From Trueperaceae bacterium (lineage in GTDB: Bacteria > Deinococcota > Deinococci > Deinococcales > Trueperaceae): 64,000 bases of DNA. The stretch lies in contig JAMLIB010000001.1 of the NCBI GenBank assembly GCA_023954415.1, positions 1 through 64,000 on the forward strand, given 5' to 3'. Below are positions 1 to 10,464 of this stretch, piece by piece (within the stretch, counting starts at the first letter, position 1; each line of letters begins with the position of its first letter). The translations under genes and the position numbers were made by a program. The notes under the pieces are model-generated. The model saw nothing but the letters and a program-made list of their open reading frames with translations, had not been told where the DNA came from and did no database searches.

Positions 1-15
1 GGGGCGCCGGGGTGC

Positions 16-60
16 GGGGGGGGGGGGGGGCGGGGCTCTGCTGTGGGGCCCCCCCCCCCC
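16..60. repeat. G15 / C12 homopolymer pair (possible hairpin)
   Basis: A run of 15 G (16-30), then a short mixed segment, then a run of 12 C (49-60). The two runs can pair into a very GC-rich hairpin lying just downstream of tRNA-Val on the minus strand, so it could end that transcript, but no T-tract follows. Long G and C homopolymers at the extreme edge of a sequence are also a common sequencing or assembly artefact. Confidence 0.5.
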
Positions 61-67
61 GTCCGGA

Positions 68-142
68 TGGTGGGCGATGAGGGGTTCGAACCCCCGACCC
101 TCCGCGTGTAAAGCGGACGCTCTACCGCTGAGCTAATCGCCC
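68..142 (-). tRNA. tRNA-Val (anticodon TAC)
   Basis: The minus strand folds as a complete cloverleaf with a 7-bp acceptor stem (72-78 with 136-142), a D arm, an anticodon loop TTTACAC, a T arm with GGTTCGAACC, and an encoded CCA end at 68-70. Anticodon TAC reads GTA valine codons. A terminator separates it from tRNA-Glu upstream, so it may have its own promoter in 143-255. A 7-bp inverted repeat (176-182 with 198-204) lies there, but I see no convincing -35/-10 pair. Confidence 0.95.
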
Positions 143-255
143 TTGCTGGCGGTAACCGGCATGCCGGCCTCGGCATTATGGCATAGCCGTGTCGTCAGCC
201 ATAAGCTGGTTCGCGGGCGCGGACGGGACGTCTGGTCGGCGAGGAGACTCGAGCG

Positions 256-291
256 AGAAAAATAGCTAAAGGCGCCCTTCGCAGAGCGCCT
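256..291 (-). terminator. Intrinsic terminator after tRNA-Glu
   Basis: On the minus strand the arms AGGCGC (286-291) and GCGCCT (270-275) form a hairpin, followed by TTTAGCTATTTTT reading towards 256. A GC stem with a U-rich tail directly downstream of tRNA-Glu is a standard factor-independent terminator. It is one of the few hairpins in this window with a T-tract. Confidence 0.6.
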
Positions 292-296
292 CTTGC

Positions 297-371
297 TGGT
301 GACCCCTACGGGATTCGAACCCGTGCCGCAACCTTGAAAGGGTTGTGACCTAACCGCTAGTCGAAGGGGCC
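297..371 (-). tRNA. tRNA-Glu (anticodon TTC)
   Basis: Minus-strand cloverleaf with acceptor stem 301-307/365-371 (one G-U pair), anticodon stem CAACC/GGTTG around loop CTTTCAA, a T arm with GGTTCGAATCC and an encoded CCA (297-299). Anticodon TTC reads GAA/GAG. It lies 28 nt downstream of tRNA-Lys and is probably co-transcribed with it. Confidence 0.95.
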
Positions 372-399
372 GCGTGAACGACCGTCCGGCTTGTTCTGT

Positions 400-475
400 T
401 GGTGGGTCGTGCAGGGCTCGAACCTGCGACCCACTGATTAAAAGTCAGTTGCTCTACCGGCTGAGCTAACGACCC
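400..475 (-). tRNA. tRNA-Lys (anticodon TTT)
   Basis: Minus-strand cloverleaf with acceptor stem 404-410/469-475, anticodon stem ACTGA/TCAGT around loop CTTTTAA, T-loop GGTTCGAGCC and an encoded CCA (400-402). Anticodon TTT reads AAA/AAG. It is the first gene after the strong promoter at 490-518. Confidence 0.95.
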
Positions 476-489
476 AACAGCCAAAGCAG

Positions 490-518
490 TATATAGAGGC
501 GGACCGCTGCAGTGTCAA
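490..518 (-). promoter_or_regulatory. Sigma-70 promoter for tRNA-Lys/tRNA-Glu
   Basis: On the minus strand: -35 TTGACA (513-518), an exact 17-bp spacer, -10 TATATA (490-495). This is a near-consensus housekeeping promoter 15 bp upstream of the tRNA-Lys 5' end. Confidence 0.85.
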
Positions 519-653
519 GCGCCGTCCCACGCGCCGCAGACCGCTCGCTCGGAGGCGAGCTAGCCCCTCGCCGGGGGCCGTACCGAGGGCATGGAGACTA
601 ATGCATAGTGCGCAACTATGCTTTGCTGGCCGTGGATTCTCGAACCTCTCACC

Positions 654-682
654 TTGTTGTGTCAGTGCCCCCCTGCTAGACT
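654..682 (+). promoter_or_regulatory. Probable nuo operon promoter
   Basis: TTGTTG (654-659), a 17-bp spacer and TAGACT (677-682) preceded by TG, which gives an extended -10. It would leave a leader of about 110 nt before nuoA. The rest of 519-800 shows no gene or recognised riboswitch. Confidence 0.45.
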
Positions 683-800
683 GTCCGAAGGTAGGTTGTG
701 AAAACGCGCACGAGCGGCAGCGTGTGGTCACGACCACGTCAGGAGCGGTCGTAAGAGGCGCCCATCAACCAGCCGGGCGCTCGCGGAAGGAGCAGCCTCC

Positions 801-1144
801 TTGTATCTAGAGGTCCTCATGATGTTCTTGGCGGCGGGTCTCATCGCGGCCGCCGCCCTCGTCGTAGGCGGGCTCCTCGGGCCGAAGAAGCCGGGCGAGG
901 TGAAGCTGTCGGCCTACGAGTCCGGCGTGCCGGCGGTCGGCAGCGCGCGCGAACGCTTCCCGGTGCACTTCTACCTGGTGGCGATGGTGTTCATCATCTT
1001 CGACCTGGAGACGGCCTTCTTCTACCCGCTCGCGGTGAAGTTCCAGGCCGCGCCGCAGTTCCTGTTCGCCAACGCCGTCATCTTCGTGGCGATCCTTGCC
1101 GTCGGGTACGTGTACCTGCTGCGCAAGGGCGTCCTGAACTGGAA

Positions 1145-1148
<4 letters not shown>
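801..1148 (+). CDS. nuoA: NADH-quinone oxidoreductase subunit A
   Basis: Small membrane subunit of respiratory complex I, next to the quinone site. 115 aa with three hydrophobic helices. The conserved GPKKPG stretch, the YESG loop and [18 protein letters not shown] (about residues 54-71) are diagnostic. I chose the TTG at 801 because AAGGAG lies 8 nt upstream and the N-terminus then matches the family length; the ATG at 819 is the alternative and would shorten helix 1. It is the first gene of the nuo operon, and its stop overlaps the nuoB GTG (GTGA). Confidence 0.93.
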
Positions 1149-1683
<535 letters not shown>

Positions 1684-1687
<4 letters not shown>

Positions 1688-2325
1688 GCGACGCCCTGCT
1701 CGCGGACAGCGTCCCGCTAGGGGCGAACCGGAACGCCGCGCTGGTGGCGCTCGCCGAGCTCGGCGGCGTCGTCCGCGAGGACAAGGAGATGGTCAACGTC
1801 ACCGTCCCCAAGGCCAGGATCGTCGAGGCCCTGCGCGCCTGCCGCGCGGCCGGGCTCGAGATGCTCACCGACGTCTTCGGGATCGACTACCTGACCTACC
1901 CGGGGCACCGCGGCAAGCGCTTCGTCGTCGTCTACAACGTGCACGACGTGCGCGGTACCGATCGGCTCTTCGTACGCGTCGAGGTCGACGACGGCGAGAG
2001 CGTCCCTACCGCCACCGAGGTCTGGCGGGGCGCCGACTTCCTCGAGCGCGAGACGTTCGACATGCTCGGGATCGAGTTCGAAGGCCACCCGAACCTCCGC
2101 AAGCTCCTCACCCCCGAGGACCTCGACGGTCATCCGCACCGCAAGGACTTCCCGCTCGGCGAGACCCCGACGCTCTTCAACGACGGGCGCTTCCTCGACC
2201 CGGCCGCCTTCCGCGCCGGCCTCACGGGGCGGAGCCAGGGCCTCACGGGCTGGATGGGCGGCGCCAGGCGCGGCGTGACCAGCACCGAGGGCACGCTCCC
2301 CGGCGATGGGAGGGGCAAGGCGTGA
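1684..2325 (+). CDS. nuoC: NADH-quinone oxidoreductase subunit C
   Basis: 30-kDa-type subunit of the hydrophilic arm of complex I, 213 aa. It carries the family signature around [20 protein letters not shown] and the [10 protein letters not shown] segment. The reading frame is open far upstream, but the start is ATG 1684, which overlaps the nuoB stop as ATGA. The roughly 40 residues after the signature form a Gly/Arg-rich tail. Confidence 0.95.
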
Positions 2326-3545
2326 GCGTCAAGACGGTCAACCCCCCGCAGGCGGAAGCCGAGCTGCCGGGCTCGTTCTCGACGCGCTACATGCGCATCA
2401 ACGTCGGCCCGCAGCACCCGAGCACCCACGGCGTGCTCCGCCTGGTCGTCGACCTGGACGGCGAGCAGATCGTGTCGCTCAAGCCGCAGGTCGGCTACCT
2501 CCACACGGGCTTCGAGAAGACGATGGAGAACCGCACGTACCAGCAGTGCGTGACCTACTCCAACCGCATGGACTACCTCCACGCGTTCGCCCACGACCTG
2601 GCGTACGTGCTGGCAGTCGAGAAGCTCATGGACGCGCGCGTCCCCGTGCGCGCCCAGCGCGTCAGGGTCATCCTCACCGAGCTGAACCGCATCGCGAGCC
2701 ACCTCGTCTTCTTCGGGACGGGCATGCTCGACATGGGCGCCCTCACCCCGTACTTCTACTGCATGCGCGAGCGCGAGGGCCTGATGGACATCTTCGAGGC
2801 CGTCTCGGGCGTGCGCATGAACTACGGCTACTTCCGCGTCGGCGGTCTCTACCAGGACGTCCCGGACACGTTCGAGCCGATGGTGCGGAAGTGGATCGAC
2901 GCTTTCCCCAAGCACGCCGACGAGTACTACAACCTGTTCATGGCGAACAGCATCCTCAAGGCGCGCACGCAGGGGGTGGCCGTCGTCACGCGCGACATGG
3001 CGATCGACTACGCCCTGACGGGCCCGAGCGCCCGTGCGAGCGGCGTGCCCCTCGACTACCGCAAGGCGGCGCCGTACTCGGGCTACGAGGAGTACGTGTT
3101 CGACGTGCCGACGCGCGAGGAAGGCGACATCTACGCGCGCATGGCCGTGCGCTTCGAGGAGATGCTCGAGAGCTGCAAGATCGTGCGCCAGGCCCTCGAC
3201 ATGCTCGAGCCCGGACCCGTCAAGGACCCCGACAGGCGCATCAGCCTCCCCCCGAGGCGCGAGCTCGAGAACTCGATGGAGGCGGTCATCTTCCACTTCA
3301 AGCTCGTCACGGAAGGCTTCCACCCGCCGAAGGGCGAGGTGTACGTGCCCACGGAGAGCGCCCGCGGCGAGCTCGGCTACTACGTGATAAGCGACGGCGG
3401 CTCGATGCCCTACCGGGTCAAGGTCAAGGCGCCCAGCCTCGCCAACCTCCAGTCGCTCGAACCCTCAAGCATCGGCGGGCTCTTCGCCGACATGGTCATC
3501 AACATCGCCAGCTTCGACCCCGTGCTCGGCGACGTGGACAAGTAA
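2322..3545 (+). CDS. nuoD: NADH-quinone oxidoreductase subunit D
   Basis: 49-kDa subunit that forms the quinone-binding pocket with NuoB; 407 aa, related to the large subunit of NiFe hydrogenases without the metal site. [15 protein letters not shown] near residue 25 and GYLHTGFEK are hallmarks. The start is GTG 2322 overlapping the nuoC stop (GTGA) with GGGAGGGG at 2308-2315 as ribosome site; the frame stays open upstream but is out of register with a real start. Confidence 0.96.
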   Translation: MSVKTVNPPQAEAELPGSFSTRYMRINVGPQHPSTHGVLRLVVDLDGEQIVSLKPQVGYLHTGFEKTMENRTYQQCVTYSNRMDYLHAFAHDLAYVLAVEKLMDARVPVRAQRVRVILTELNRIASHLVFFGTGMLDMGALTPYFYCMREREGLMDIFEAVSGVRMNYGYFRVGGLYQDVPDTFEPMVRKWIDAFPKHADEYYNLFMANSILKARTQGVAVVTRDMAIDYALTGPSARASGVPLDYRKAAPYSGYEEYVFDVPTREEGDIYARMAVRFEEMLESCKIVRQALDMLEPGPVKDPDRRISLPPRRELENSMEAVIFHFKLVTEGFHPPKGEVYVPTESARGELGYYVISDGGSMPYRVKVKAPSLANLQSLEPSSIGGLFADMVINIASFDPVLGDVDK

Positions 3546-3553
3546 GTGAGCCG

Positions 3554-4153
3554 ATGAACGAGACCCATACTCACACCCAGACGCCATTCTTCGCCGACAA
3601 GCAGGAGAAGCTCGCCGAGATCCTCTCGCGCTACCCGGCCGATGGGCGCCGCAGCGCCCTCATGCCCCTCCTCTGGGAAGTCCAGCGCGAGGAGCGCTAC
3701 GTGAGCGAGGAGCGCATGCGCGAGCTCGCAGAGATCGTCGGCACGACGGCCACGGAAGTCAAGGGCGTCATGTCGTTCTACTCCACCTATCACGACCAGC
3801 CCGTCGGCACGTTCCACATCCAGGTCTGCTCCACGCTCTCGTGCGCCCTGGCGGGCTCCGACGAGCTGTTCGACTTCCTCTCGAACGAGCTCGGCATCGT
3901 CAACGGCGAGACCACGGCGGACGGCAGGTTCAGCCTGCAGAAGGTCGAATGCGTCGGCTCCTGCGGCACCGCGCCCGTCGTGCAGGTGAACGACACCTAC
4001 TTCGAACGCGTCGGCCGCGGGCGCTGCCGGCGCCTCGTCGACGCGCTCAGGCAGGGTGAGATGCCGCCCGTGTGGCGCGAGCGCGGCGGCGACACGGTCG
4101 GTGCCGCCAAGGCCGAGCCGCTCCAGAAGCCGACCGACGTAAGGGAGGGGTGA
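3554..4153 (+). CDS. nuoE: NADH-quinone oxidoreductase subunit E
   Basis: 24-kDa-type subunit binding the [2Fe-2S] cluster N1a in the NADH-dehydrogenase module. 199 aa. The four ligands appear as CSTLSC (CX4C) and CVGSC (CX3C), followed by [10 protein letters not shown]. The C-terminus has about 35 extra polar residues. The start is ATG 3554, 8 nt after the nuoD stop, with AAGTGAG just before it. Confidence 0.95.
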   Translation: MNETHTHTQTPFFADKQEKLAEILSRYPADGRRSALMPLLWEVQREERYVSEERMRELAEIVGTTATEVKGVMSFYSTYHDQPVGTFHIQVCSTLSCALAGSDELFDFLSNELGIVNGETTADGRFSLQKVECVGSCGTAPVVQVNDTYFERVGRGRCRRLVDALRQGEMPPVWRERGGDTVGAAKAEPLQKPTDVREG

Positions 4154-4154
4154 C

Positions 4155-5504
4155 GTGAGCGACCAAGCCGCCACCGCGGCGAAGCCGGCCCCCATCCTTA
4201 GCCGGCACGACCCGCGTTACGAGGTCACCATGTACCGCTACGTCGGCGTGGAGGGGGCGCACACGCTCGACTTCTACCGCTCCCACGGCGGTTACGAGGC
4301 GGCCAAGAAGGCTCTGACGGGCATGACGCCCGCCCAGGTCATCGACGAGGTCAAGGCGTCCGGGCTCCGCGGCCGCGGCGGCGCCGGCTTCCCGACGGGC
4401 GTCAAGTGGTCGTTCATGGCCCCGCCCGACGGCAAGCCGCGCTACCTCGTGTGCAACGCCGACGAATCGGAGCCCGGCTCCTTCAAGGACCGCTACATCC
4501 TCGAGGACGACCCGCACCAGCTCGTCGAGGGCATGATCATCGGCGCCTACGCCATGCAGATGACCTTCGGCTTCCTCTACGTGCGCGGTGAGTACTACCT
4601 GGGTACGACGCGCATGGAGGCCGCGATCGCGGAGGCGCGCGCGGCCGGCCTGCTCGGCGAGAACATCCTCGGCACGAACTTCTCCTTCGACATCACGGTC
4701 CACCGGGGCGCCGGCGCCTACATCTGCGGCGAGGAGACGGCCCTCATGAACTCGCTCGAGGGCCTGCGCGCCAACCCGCGCCTCAAGCCGCCCTTCCCGG
4801 CCGCGGCCGGCATGTACGGGCGGCCGACCACCATCAACAACGTCACGAGCCTCACGAGCGCCGTGCACATCATCGACAAGGGCGCCGCCTGGTTCGCTGG
4901 GATGGGCACGGACGACAGCAAGGGCACGAAGCTCTACCAGATCTCCGGGCCCGTCAAGCGCACGGGCGTCTACGAGATGCCCATGGGGGCCACGTTCCGC
5001 GAGCTGATCTACGACTTCGCGGGCGGGCCGACCATGGAGCCGAAGGCGTTCATCCCCGGTGGCTCGTCCACCCCCATGTTCCCGTGGGAGGACCGCTTCC
5101 TCGACATGCCGATGGACTACGGCACGCTGGCCAAGAACGGCTCGATGCTCGGCACGGGCGGCGTGATCGTCATCCCGCGCGACAAGTGCATCGTCGACGC
5201 CCTTTACAACCTCGTGCGCTTCTACGCCCACGAGTCGTGCGGCAAGTGCACCCCGTGCCGCGAGGGCGTCGGTCATTGGCTGCCGCGCATGTACCAGAAG
5301 CTCGTGTCCGGCCTCGGTCAGCCCGAGGACATCGCCCTCCTCGAGAGCGTCGCGAGCAACATCAAAAGCAACGCGTTCTGCCCGCTGGCCGACGCGTGCA
5401 TCGGCCCCGTGCAGGCGAGCCTCAAGTGGTTCAGGGACGAGTACGAGTACCTCGCGGCGAACGGCAAGTCGAAGTACCCCAAGAACGACTGGTGGCAGGC
5501 ATGA
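4155..5504 (+). CDS. nuoF: NADH-quinone oxidoreductase subunit F
   Basis: 51-kDa-type flavoprotein that oxidises NADH. 449 aa. [10 protein letters not shown] (NADH/FMN loop), [13 protein letters not shown] (FMN) and the [4Fe-4S] N3 ligands [11 protein letters not shown] plus the distal Cys in FCPLADAC are present. GTG 4155 lies one base after the nuoE stop. The C-terminal stop overlaps the nuoG ATG. Confidence 0.97.
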   Translation: MSDQAATAAKPAPILSRHDPRYEVTMYRYVGVEGAHTLDFYRSHGGYEAAKKALTGMTPAQVIDEVKASGLRGRGGAGFPTGVKWSFMAPPDGKPRYLVCNADESEPGSFKDRYILEDDPHQLVEGMIIGAYAMQMTFGFLYVRGEYYLGTTRMEAAIAEARAAGLLGENILGTNFSFDITVHRGAGAYICGEETALMNSLEGLRANPRLKPPFPAAAGMYGRPTTINNVTSLTSAVHIIDKGAAWFAGMGTDDSKGTKLYQISGPVKRTGVYEMPMGATFRELIYDFAGGPTMEPKAFIPGGSSTPMFPWEDRFLDMPMDYGTLAKNGSMLGTGGVIVIPRDKCIVDALYNLVRFYAHESCGKCTPCREGVGHWLPRMYQKLVSGLGQPEDIALLESVASNIKSNAFCPLADACIGPVQASLKWFRDEYEYLAANGKSKYPKNDWWQA

Positions 5505-7948
5505 AGGTACGTGTCAACGACGTCGAACTGGATCTCGCGCCCGGCACCAGCGCCATCGATGCGGTGTTCGCCGCCGGGGGCGACGTGCCGTACTTCTGCA
5601 GCCAGGAGTACATGTCGCCCATCGGAGCGTGCCGCATGTGCCTCGCGCAGGTCGGCGCGCCGCGCAAGGAGCGTGACGGCTCCTGGGTGATGGACGAGGC
5701 GACGGGCCAACCGAAGATCTTCTGGTTCCCGAACCTCATGGCGACGTGCACGACGCAGGTGATGGAGGGCATGGTCATCGACACCCTGTCGGAGCGCGTG
5801 AAGACCGCTCAGAACGGCATGGTCGAGTTCACCCTCATCAACCACCCGCTCGACTGCCCCGTCTGCGACAAGGGCGGCGCCTGCGAGCTGCAGGACCGCT
5901 CCTACGAGTTCGGCGACGGCCTCTCGCGCTTCCAGTTCGACAAGCGCCACAACGAGAAGCACCACCCGCTCTCCGACCTCATCACCCTCGACCGCGAGCG
6001 CTGCATCCAGTGCAAGCGCTGCGTGCGCTACTTCGAGGAGGTCCCCGGCGACGAGGTCCTCGACTTCATCGAGCGGACCGCGCACACCTACATCGGCACG
6101 GCCGACCACGGCCTGCCGAGCAACTTCACGGGCAACATCGCAGACATCTGCCCGGTCGGCGCGCTCCTCGACGCCTCGAGCCGCTTCCGCGGCCGCAACT
6201 GGGAGTACGACCACACGCGCACCACGAGCATGGACGACGCCACCGGCGCCGCCATCATCGTCGACGCGCGGACGGGCCGCATCGAGCGCATCAAGGCCGC
6301 GCTCAACCCCGACGTCAACAAGACCTGGATCGACGACGGCGCGCGCTTCGGTCACGAGTACGTCGACTCGTCCGACCGCCTCACGACGCCCCTCGTCAGG
6401 CGCCAGGGCAAGCTCGAGCCCGCGACCTGGGACGAGGCGACGGCCTTCATCGCCGAGCGCCTGAAGGGGCTCTCCGGCAAGGACGTCGGCATCGCCGTCC
6501 GCGCCGACGCGACGCTCGAGGAGGGCGTGGCCGCCATGGCCCTCGCCGAGGAGCTCGGCACGGGCCAGCTCGACCACGCGCCGCGCCCCGCCGCCACGCT
6601 GATCGGCAACCAGACGGCCACCATCACCGACCTCGCGACGGCGGACGCCATCCTCGTCGTCGGCGACCTCACGGAGGAGGCCGGCATCCTGGACCTGCGC
6701 GTCAAGGACGCGCTCAAGGGCGTCACGCCGCCGACGCTCATGCCGCACGGCGTGCCCATCGCCGACCTGCGCCTCAAGGAGCGCATGCCGCGCCGCCGCG
6801 AGATCCTCGCGGTGGCCGCGCCCTACCGGGTCGACCTCATGCGCCACGCCGGCACCGCCGTCCACTACCCGGCCGGGGGAGAGGCGGCGTTCTTCCGCGC
6901 GCTCGGCAAGCTGGCGGCCGACGCCAACGCCGTGCTGGTCGAGGCCGACGAGGCCGCCACCGGCATGAGCACCGCGCAGGCGCGGGCCCTCGTCGCCCGC
7001 CTGGGCGCCGCCAAGCAGGCCGTCGTCGTGCTGGGCGGGCTCGCCCTCACCCGCCGCGAGTCGGCGGAGGCGGCGCGCGCGTTCATCAAGGCCGTCGGCG
7101 CCAAGGAGCTGGCGGTCGGCCCGATGGCCAACAGCTACGGCCTCGAGCTCCTCGGCGTGCTGCCCAGCCACGAGCGCTACGGTTACGCCGGCATGCTCGA
7201 GGGCTCCAAGGCGCTCATCCTCTCGCACCTGGACCCCGCGCAAGACGGCGAGGTCGCCGAACGGCTGCGCGGCAAGGACCTCCTGGTGGTCCACGACATC
7301 TTCATGACCGAGACGGCCCACCTGGCCGACGTCGTCCTCCCGGCCGCGAGCGTCTACGAGCGCGACGGCACCGTGGTGAACCTCGAAGGGCGCTTCCTGC
7401 CCGTGCGGGCCGCCCCGGTCGACGCCGGCAGCAGCACGGACCTCACGGGCGTCGCGCGCGCGCTCGGCGAGGCCATGGGCAAGCGGCTCGAGGGGCGCAG
7501 CGTGCGCTCCGCGCGCCGCGTCCTCAAGAAACGCTTCGACATCGACTTCGCGGAGCTGCCCGATACCGGGCTGCTCCCGCGCACCAAGGGCAGGGGCCCG
7601 GCCAAGGCCCTCGCCGGCGAGGCGCCCGCCGCCACCGGCAACGTCCTCGTCGTGCCGAGCATGGCCAGGGCCGAGTACCTGAGCCGCAACCGGCACCTCG
7701 CCGCCGCCGTCGGTGGCAACCGCCTCCGCGTCAACCCGGAGGACGCCGCGAAGCACAACCTCACCGCCGGGGCCGAGGTGCGCCTGAAGGTCGGCGGCAC
7801 GTGGCGCCAGGCCGTCGTCCACGTCACGGACGGCGTGCCGCGCGGGCTGATGACCATCCCGAGCCTCCCCGAGCAGCCCGTGGGGCTGGCGCAGGCCGAC
7901 CTGGCGAGCATCGTCGTCGAGCAGGTCCGCTTGGAGGTGGCGTCGTGA
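5501..7948 (+). CDS. nuoG: NADH-quinone oxidoreductase subunit G
   Basis: Largest peripheral subunit, 815 aa. The N-terminal ferredoxin-type [2Fe-2S] domain (FCSQ..GACRMC), the His-Cys loop ([18 protein letters not shown]) and the [4Fe-4S] motif CIQCKRC with a distal CPVGAL occupy about residues 1-230; a molybdopterin-oxidoreductase-like domain without cofactor follows. The start is ATG 5501 overlapping the nuoF stop. An additional Cys-rich motif for cluster N7 (CXXCXXXC further in) is not evident. Confidence 0.95.
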   Translation: MKVRVNDVELDLAPGTSAIDAVFAAGGDVPYFCSQEYMSPIGACRMCLAQVGAPRKERDGSWVMDEATGQPKIFWFPNLMATCTTQVMEGMVIDTLSERVKTAQNGMVEFTLINHPLDCPVCDKGGACELQDRSYEFGDGLSRFQFDKRHNEKHHPLSDLITLDRERCIQCKRCVRYFEEVPGDEVLDFIERTAHTYIGTADHGLPSNFTGNIADICPVGALLDASSRFRGRNWEYDHTRTTSMDDATGAAIIVDARTGRIERIKAALNPDVNKTWIDDGARFGHEYVDSSDRLTTPLVRRQGKLEPATWDEATAFIAERLKGLSGKDVGIAVRADATLEEGVAAMALAEELGTGQLDHAPRPAATLIGNQTATITDLATADAILVVGDLTEEAGILDLRVKDALKGVTPPTLMPHGVPIADLRLKERMPRRREILAVAAPYRVDLMRHAGTAVHYPAGGEAAFFRALGKLAADANAVLVEADEAATGMSTAQARALVARLGAAKQAVVVLGGLALTRRESAEAARAFIKAVGAKELAVGPMANSYGLELLGVLPSHERYGYAGMLEGSKALILSHLDPAQDGEVAERLRGKDLLVVHDIFMTETAHLADVVLPAASVYERDGTVVNLEGRFLPVRAAPVDAGSSTDLTGVARALGEAMGKRLEGRSVRSARRVLKKRFDIDFAELPDTGLLPRTKGRGPAKALAGEAPAATGNVLVVPSMARAEYLSRNRHLAAAVGGNRLRVNPEDAAKHNLTAGAEVRLKVGGTWRQAVVHVTDGVPRGLMTIPSLPEQPVGLAQADLASIVVEQVRLEVAS

Positions 7949-8964
7949 CCCACGACCCGCTGTGGATCACGTTCATCAAGGCGCTCGTCGTCTGCGTGCT
8001 GCTCCTCGGGGCGTTCGCATACATGACGCTCATCGAGCGCAAGCTCCTCGGGCGCTTCCAGCACCGCCCCGGCCCGAACATGGTCGGCCCCGGCGGCTGG
8101 CTGCAGCCCATCGCCGACGCCATCAAGACGATCTTCAAGGAAGACCTCAACGTCACGGCCGCCGACAAGTTCGTGCTCGTCCTCGCGCCCGCCATCAGCA
8201 TCGTCTTCGCGCTCTCGGCCTTCGGCGCCATCCCCGCCGGGCCGGCCGGCAGCCTCTTCGGCTTCAACCCGTGGGTGATGGACCTCGACATCGGGCTCCT
8301 CTACATCCTCGCGGCGACGTCGCTGGGCGTGTACGGCATCTTCCTCGGCGGTTGGGCGGCCAACAGCAAGTACGCGCTGCTCGGTAGCCTGCGCTCCAGC
8401 GCCCAGATCATCTCGTACGAGCTCGGCCTGGGCCTGAGCGTGCTCGCGGTCATCATCGTGGCCGGCACGCTCAACCTGCGCGAGATCGTCGAGCTCAACA
8501 TCTGGTCTGTGAGCCCCTGGCTCTGGCCTGGGCTGCTCCTCGCCTTCGCCACGTTCGTCATCTCCGGCACGGCCGAGGTGAACCGCACGCCGTTCGACTT
8601 GCCCGAGGCCGAGCAGGAGCTCGTGGCCGGCTACCTGACGGAGTACTCCTCCATCAAGTGGGCGCTCTACCAGATGGCCGAGTACGTGAACATGCTGACG
8701 GCCTCCGCGTTCATCTCCACGCTCTTCCTCGGCGGCTACCGGGGGCCGCGCTTCCTCGACGCGCTCATCCCCGGCGTCTCGGAGTGGCCGTTCATATGGC
8801 TGTTCGTGAAGATGGCCATCTTCATGTTCATGTTCATCTGGCTCAAGGCGACGCTGCCGCGCCTGCGTTACGACCAGCTCATGCGCTTCGGCTGGATCTA
8901 CGTCTTCGAGTTCGCGTTGGCGGCGGCGCTCATCACGGGGGCGGTGGTCGCGTTTGTCATCTGA
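7945..8964 (+). CDS. nuoH: NADH-quinone oxidoreductase subunit H
   Basis: Membrane subunit connecting the quinone cavity with the proton-pumping arm; 339 aa and about eight helices. Conserved EDLNVT and [19 protein letters not shown] loops are seen. GTG 7945 overlaps the nuoG stop (GTGA). The next gene, nuoI, follows after 42 bp, one of the two largest gaps in the operon. Confidence 0.96.
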   Translation: MTHDPLWITFIKALVVCVLLLGAFAYMTLIERKLLGRFQHRPGPNMVGPGGWLQPIADAIKTIFKEDLNVTAADKFVLVLAPAISIVFALSAFGAIPAGPAGSLFGFNPWVMDLDIGLLYILAATSLGVYGIFLGGWAANSKYALLGSLRSSAQIISYELGLGLSVLAVIIVAGTLNLREIVELNIWSVSPWLWPGLLLAFATFVISGTAEVNRTPFDLPEAEQELVAGYLTEYSSIKWALYQMAEYVNMLTASAFISTLFLGGYRGPRFLDALIPGVSEWPFIWLFVKMAIFMFMFIWLKATLPRLRYDQLMRFGWIYVFEFALAAALITGAVVAFVI

Positions 8965-9006
8965 TCGCGCCACCCAGCCGCTCACCGGTCACGGAGGTAC
9001 TCCAGC

Positions 9007-9534
9007 ATGAGCGTCATCGACATCGCCAAGGGCATGGGGCTGACCCTGGGGTACATGTTCAAGCGCCCCGTGACGGTCCAGTACCCGCGCGACAAGGTCA
9101 CGATCCAGCCGCGCTTCCGCGGCCGGCACCACCTCCTCAGGCACCCTGACACGGGCCTCGAGAAGTGCATCGGCTGCAGCCTGTGCGCCGCGGCCTGCCC
9201 CGCCTACGCCATCTACGTCGAGGCGGCGGAGAACGACCCCGCCGACCCCGTCTCGCCGGGCGAGCGCTACGCGAAGATCTACGAGATCAACATGCTGCGC
9301 TGCATCTTCTGCGGCTTCTGCGAGGAGGCGTGCCCGACCGGGGCCGTCGTGCTCGGCCACGAGTTCGAGATGGCGGACTTCCGCTACCAGGACTTCGTCT
9401 ACCGCAAGGAGGACATGCTCGTAGGCACGAAGGGCGGCAAGTGGCAGCGCCGGGAGGCCGAGGCGAAGGGCAAGGACGTCAAGCTGGGGTTCGAGGCCGG
9501 ACCCCGTCCCGAGCTGGAAGGCGTCGACTACTGA
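9007..9534 (+). CDS. nuoI: NADH-quinone oxidoreductase subunit I
   Basis: TYKY subunit with two [4Fe-4S] clusters (N6a/N6b), 175 aa. Two ferredoxin motifs are visible: [12 protein letters not shown] and [15 protein letters not shown] 9007 is preceded by GGAGG at 8995-8999. Confidence 0.96.
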   Translation: MSVIDIAKGMGLTLGYMFKRPVTVQYPRDKVTIQPRFRGRHHLLRHPDTGLEKCIGCSLCAAACPAYAIYVEAAENDPADPVSPGERYAKIYEINMLRCIFCGFCEEACPTGAVVLGHEFEMADFRYQDFVYRKEDMLVGTKGGKWQRREAEAKGKDVKLGFEAGPRPELEGVDY

Positions 9535-9535
9535 C

Positions 9536-10144
9536 ATGGTCGCCTTCGTCATCCTAGCCGCGCTCATGCTCGCCGGCGGCATCGGGGTCGTGACGCTGCG
9601 GCAGCCGGTCCACGCCGCGCTTGCGCTCGTCGGCACGCTCCTGGCCCTCGCGGTCACTTACGTGACGCTGCAAGCGCACTTCCTCGCCGCCATCCAGGTC
9701 ATCGTCTACGCGGGCGCCATCATGGTGCTCTTCCTCTTCGTGATCATGCTCCTCAACGTGAGCGGCGAGCGGACCGGCGACAAGCTCAAGTGGCTCAAGC
9801 CCGCCGCCTGGGCCAGCGCCGGCGTCACCGTCGCCGGGCTCGTGGTCGTCTACTTCCTGCAGCGGCAGCCGCTGCCCGGTGCCGCCGTCGTCGACGGCGC
9901 CCTTGGCGGCGGCGGCGCCGAGCGCATAGGCGAGGTCCTCTTCACGGACTACCTGCTCGCCTTCCAACTCGTCGGCGTGCTGCTCCTCACGGGCGTGGTC
10001 GCGGCCGTGAGCCTCGTCCAGCGCGCCGCGCCGGAGACGCGCCCCCAGCGGGGCTCCGCCGCGCGCTCGGCGCCGCATGAGCCGACCTCCGCGTCCGTTA
10101 CCGGCGTCGCCCTCGACGACGAGCTCGTGCACGGAGGCCACTGA
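9536..10144 (+). CDS. nuoJ: NADH-quinone oxidoreductase subunit J
   Basis: Membrane subunit, 202 aa, with five predicted helices and the conserved [21 protein letters not shown] helix (about residues 58-78), which contains the pi-bulge region of the family. A polar tail of about 40 residues follows the last helix. It starts one base after nuoI; its stop shares one base with the nuoK ATG. Confidence 0.94.
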   Translation: MVAFVILAALMLAGGIGVVTLRQPVHAALALVGTLLALAVTYVTLQAHFLAAIQVIVYAGAIMVLFLFVIMLLNVSGERTGDKLKWLKPAAWASAGVTVAGLVVVYFLQRQPLPGAAVVDGALGGGGAERIGEVLFTDYLLAFQLVGVLLLTGVVAAVSLVQRAAPETRPQRGSAARSAPHEPTSASVTGVALDDELVHGGH

Positions 10145-10464
10145 TGGTCGGCACCGAGTACTACGTCGCCCTCAGCGCCGTCCTCTTCGCCGTCGGCGGC
10201 GTCGGGGTCCTGACGCGGCGGAGCGCCATCATGCTCTTCCTGTCCGTCGAGCTGATGCTCAACGCCGCCAACCTGGCCATGGTCGCCTTCGCCCGCAGCT
10301 GGAGCGCCAGCGGCGCGGCGACGGCCCTCAACGGACAGACGGCGGTGTTCATCGTGCTGGCCGTCGCGGCCGCCGAGGTGGCCGTCGGCTTGGGCATCCT
10401 CGTCGCCATCTTCCGTAACCGCGTGAGCACCGACGTGGACGAGCTATCGGAGGTGCGCGCATGA
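10144..10464 (+). CDS. nuoK: NADH-quinone oxidoreductase subunit K
   Basis: Small antiporter-like subunit, 106 aa and three helices. The conserved membrane Glu sits in [12 protein letters not shown] (about residue 36). The start ATG overlaps the nuoJ stop by one base, and the gene overlaps nuoL by 4 bp (ATGA). Confidence 0.95.
   Translation: MVGTEYYVALSAVLFAVGGVGVLTRRSAIMLFLSVELMLNAANLAMVAFARSWSASGAATALNGQTAVFIVLAVAAAEVAVGLGILVAIFRNRVSTDVDELSEVRA

Noticed and set aside
5318-7822. 834-codon open frame on the minus strand under nuoG
   Set aside because: Mirror frame of a high-GC gene: its composition is Arg/Val/Glu/His-rich without any domain, and nuoG is certain on the other strand.
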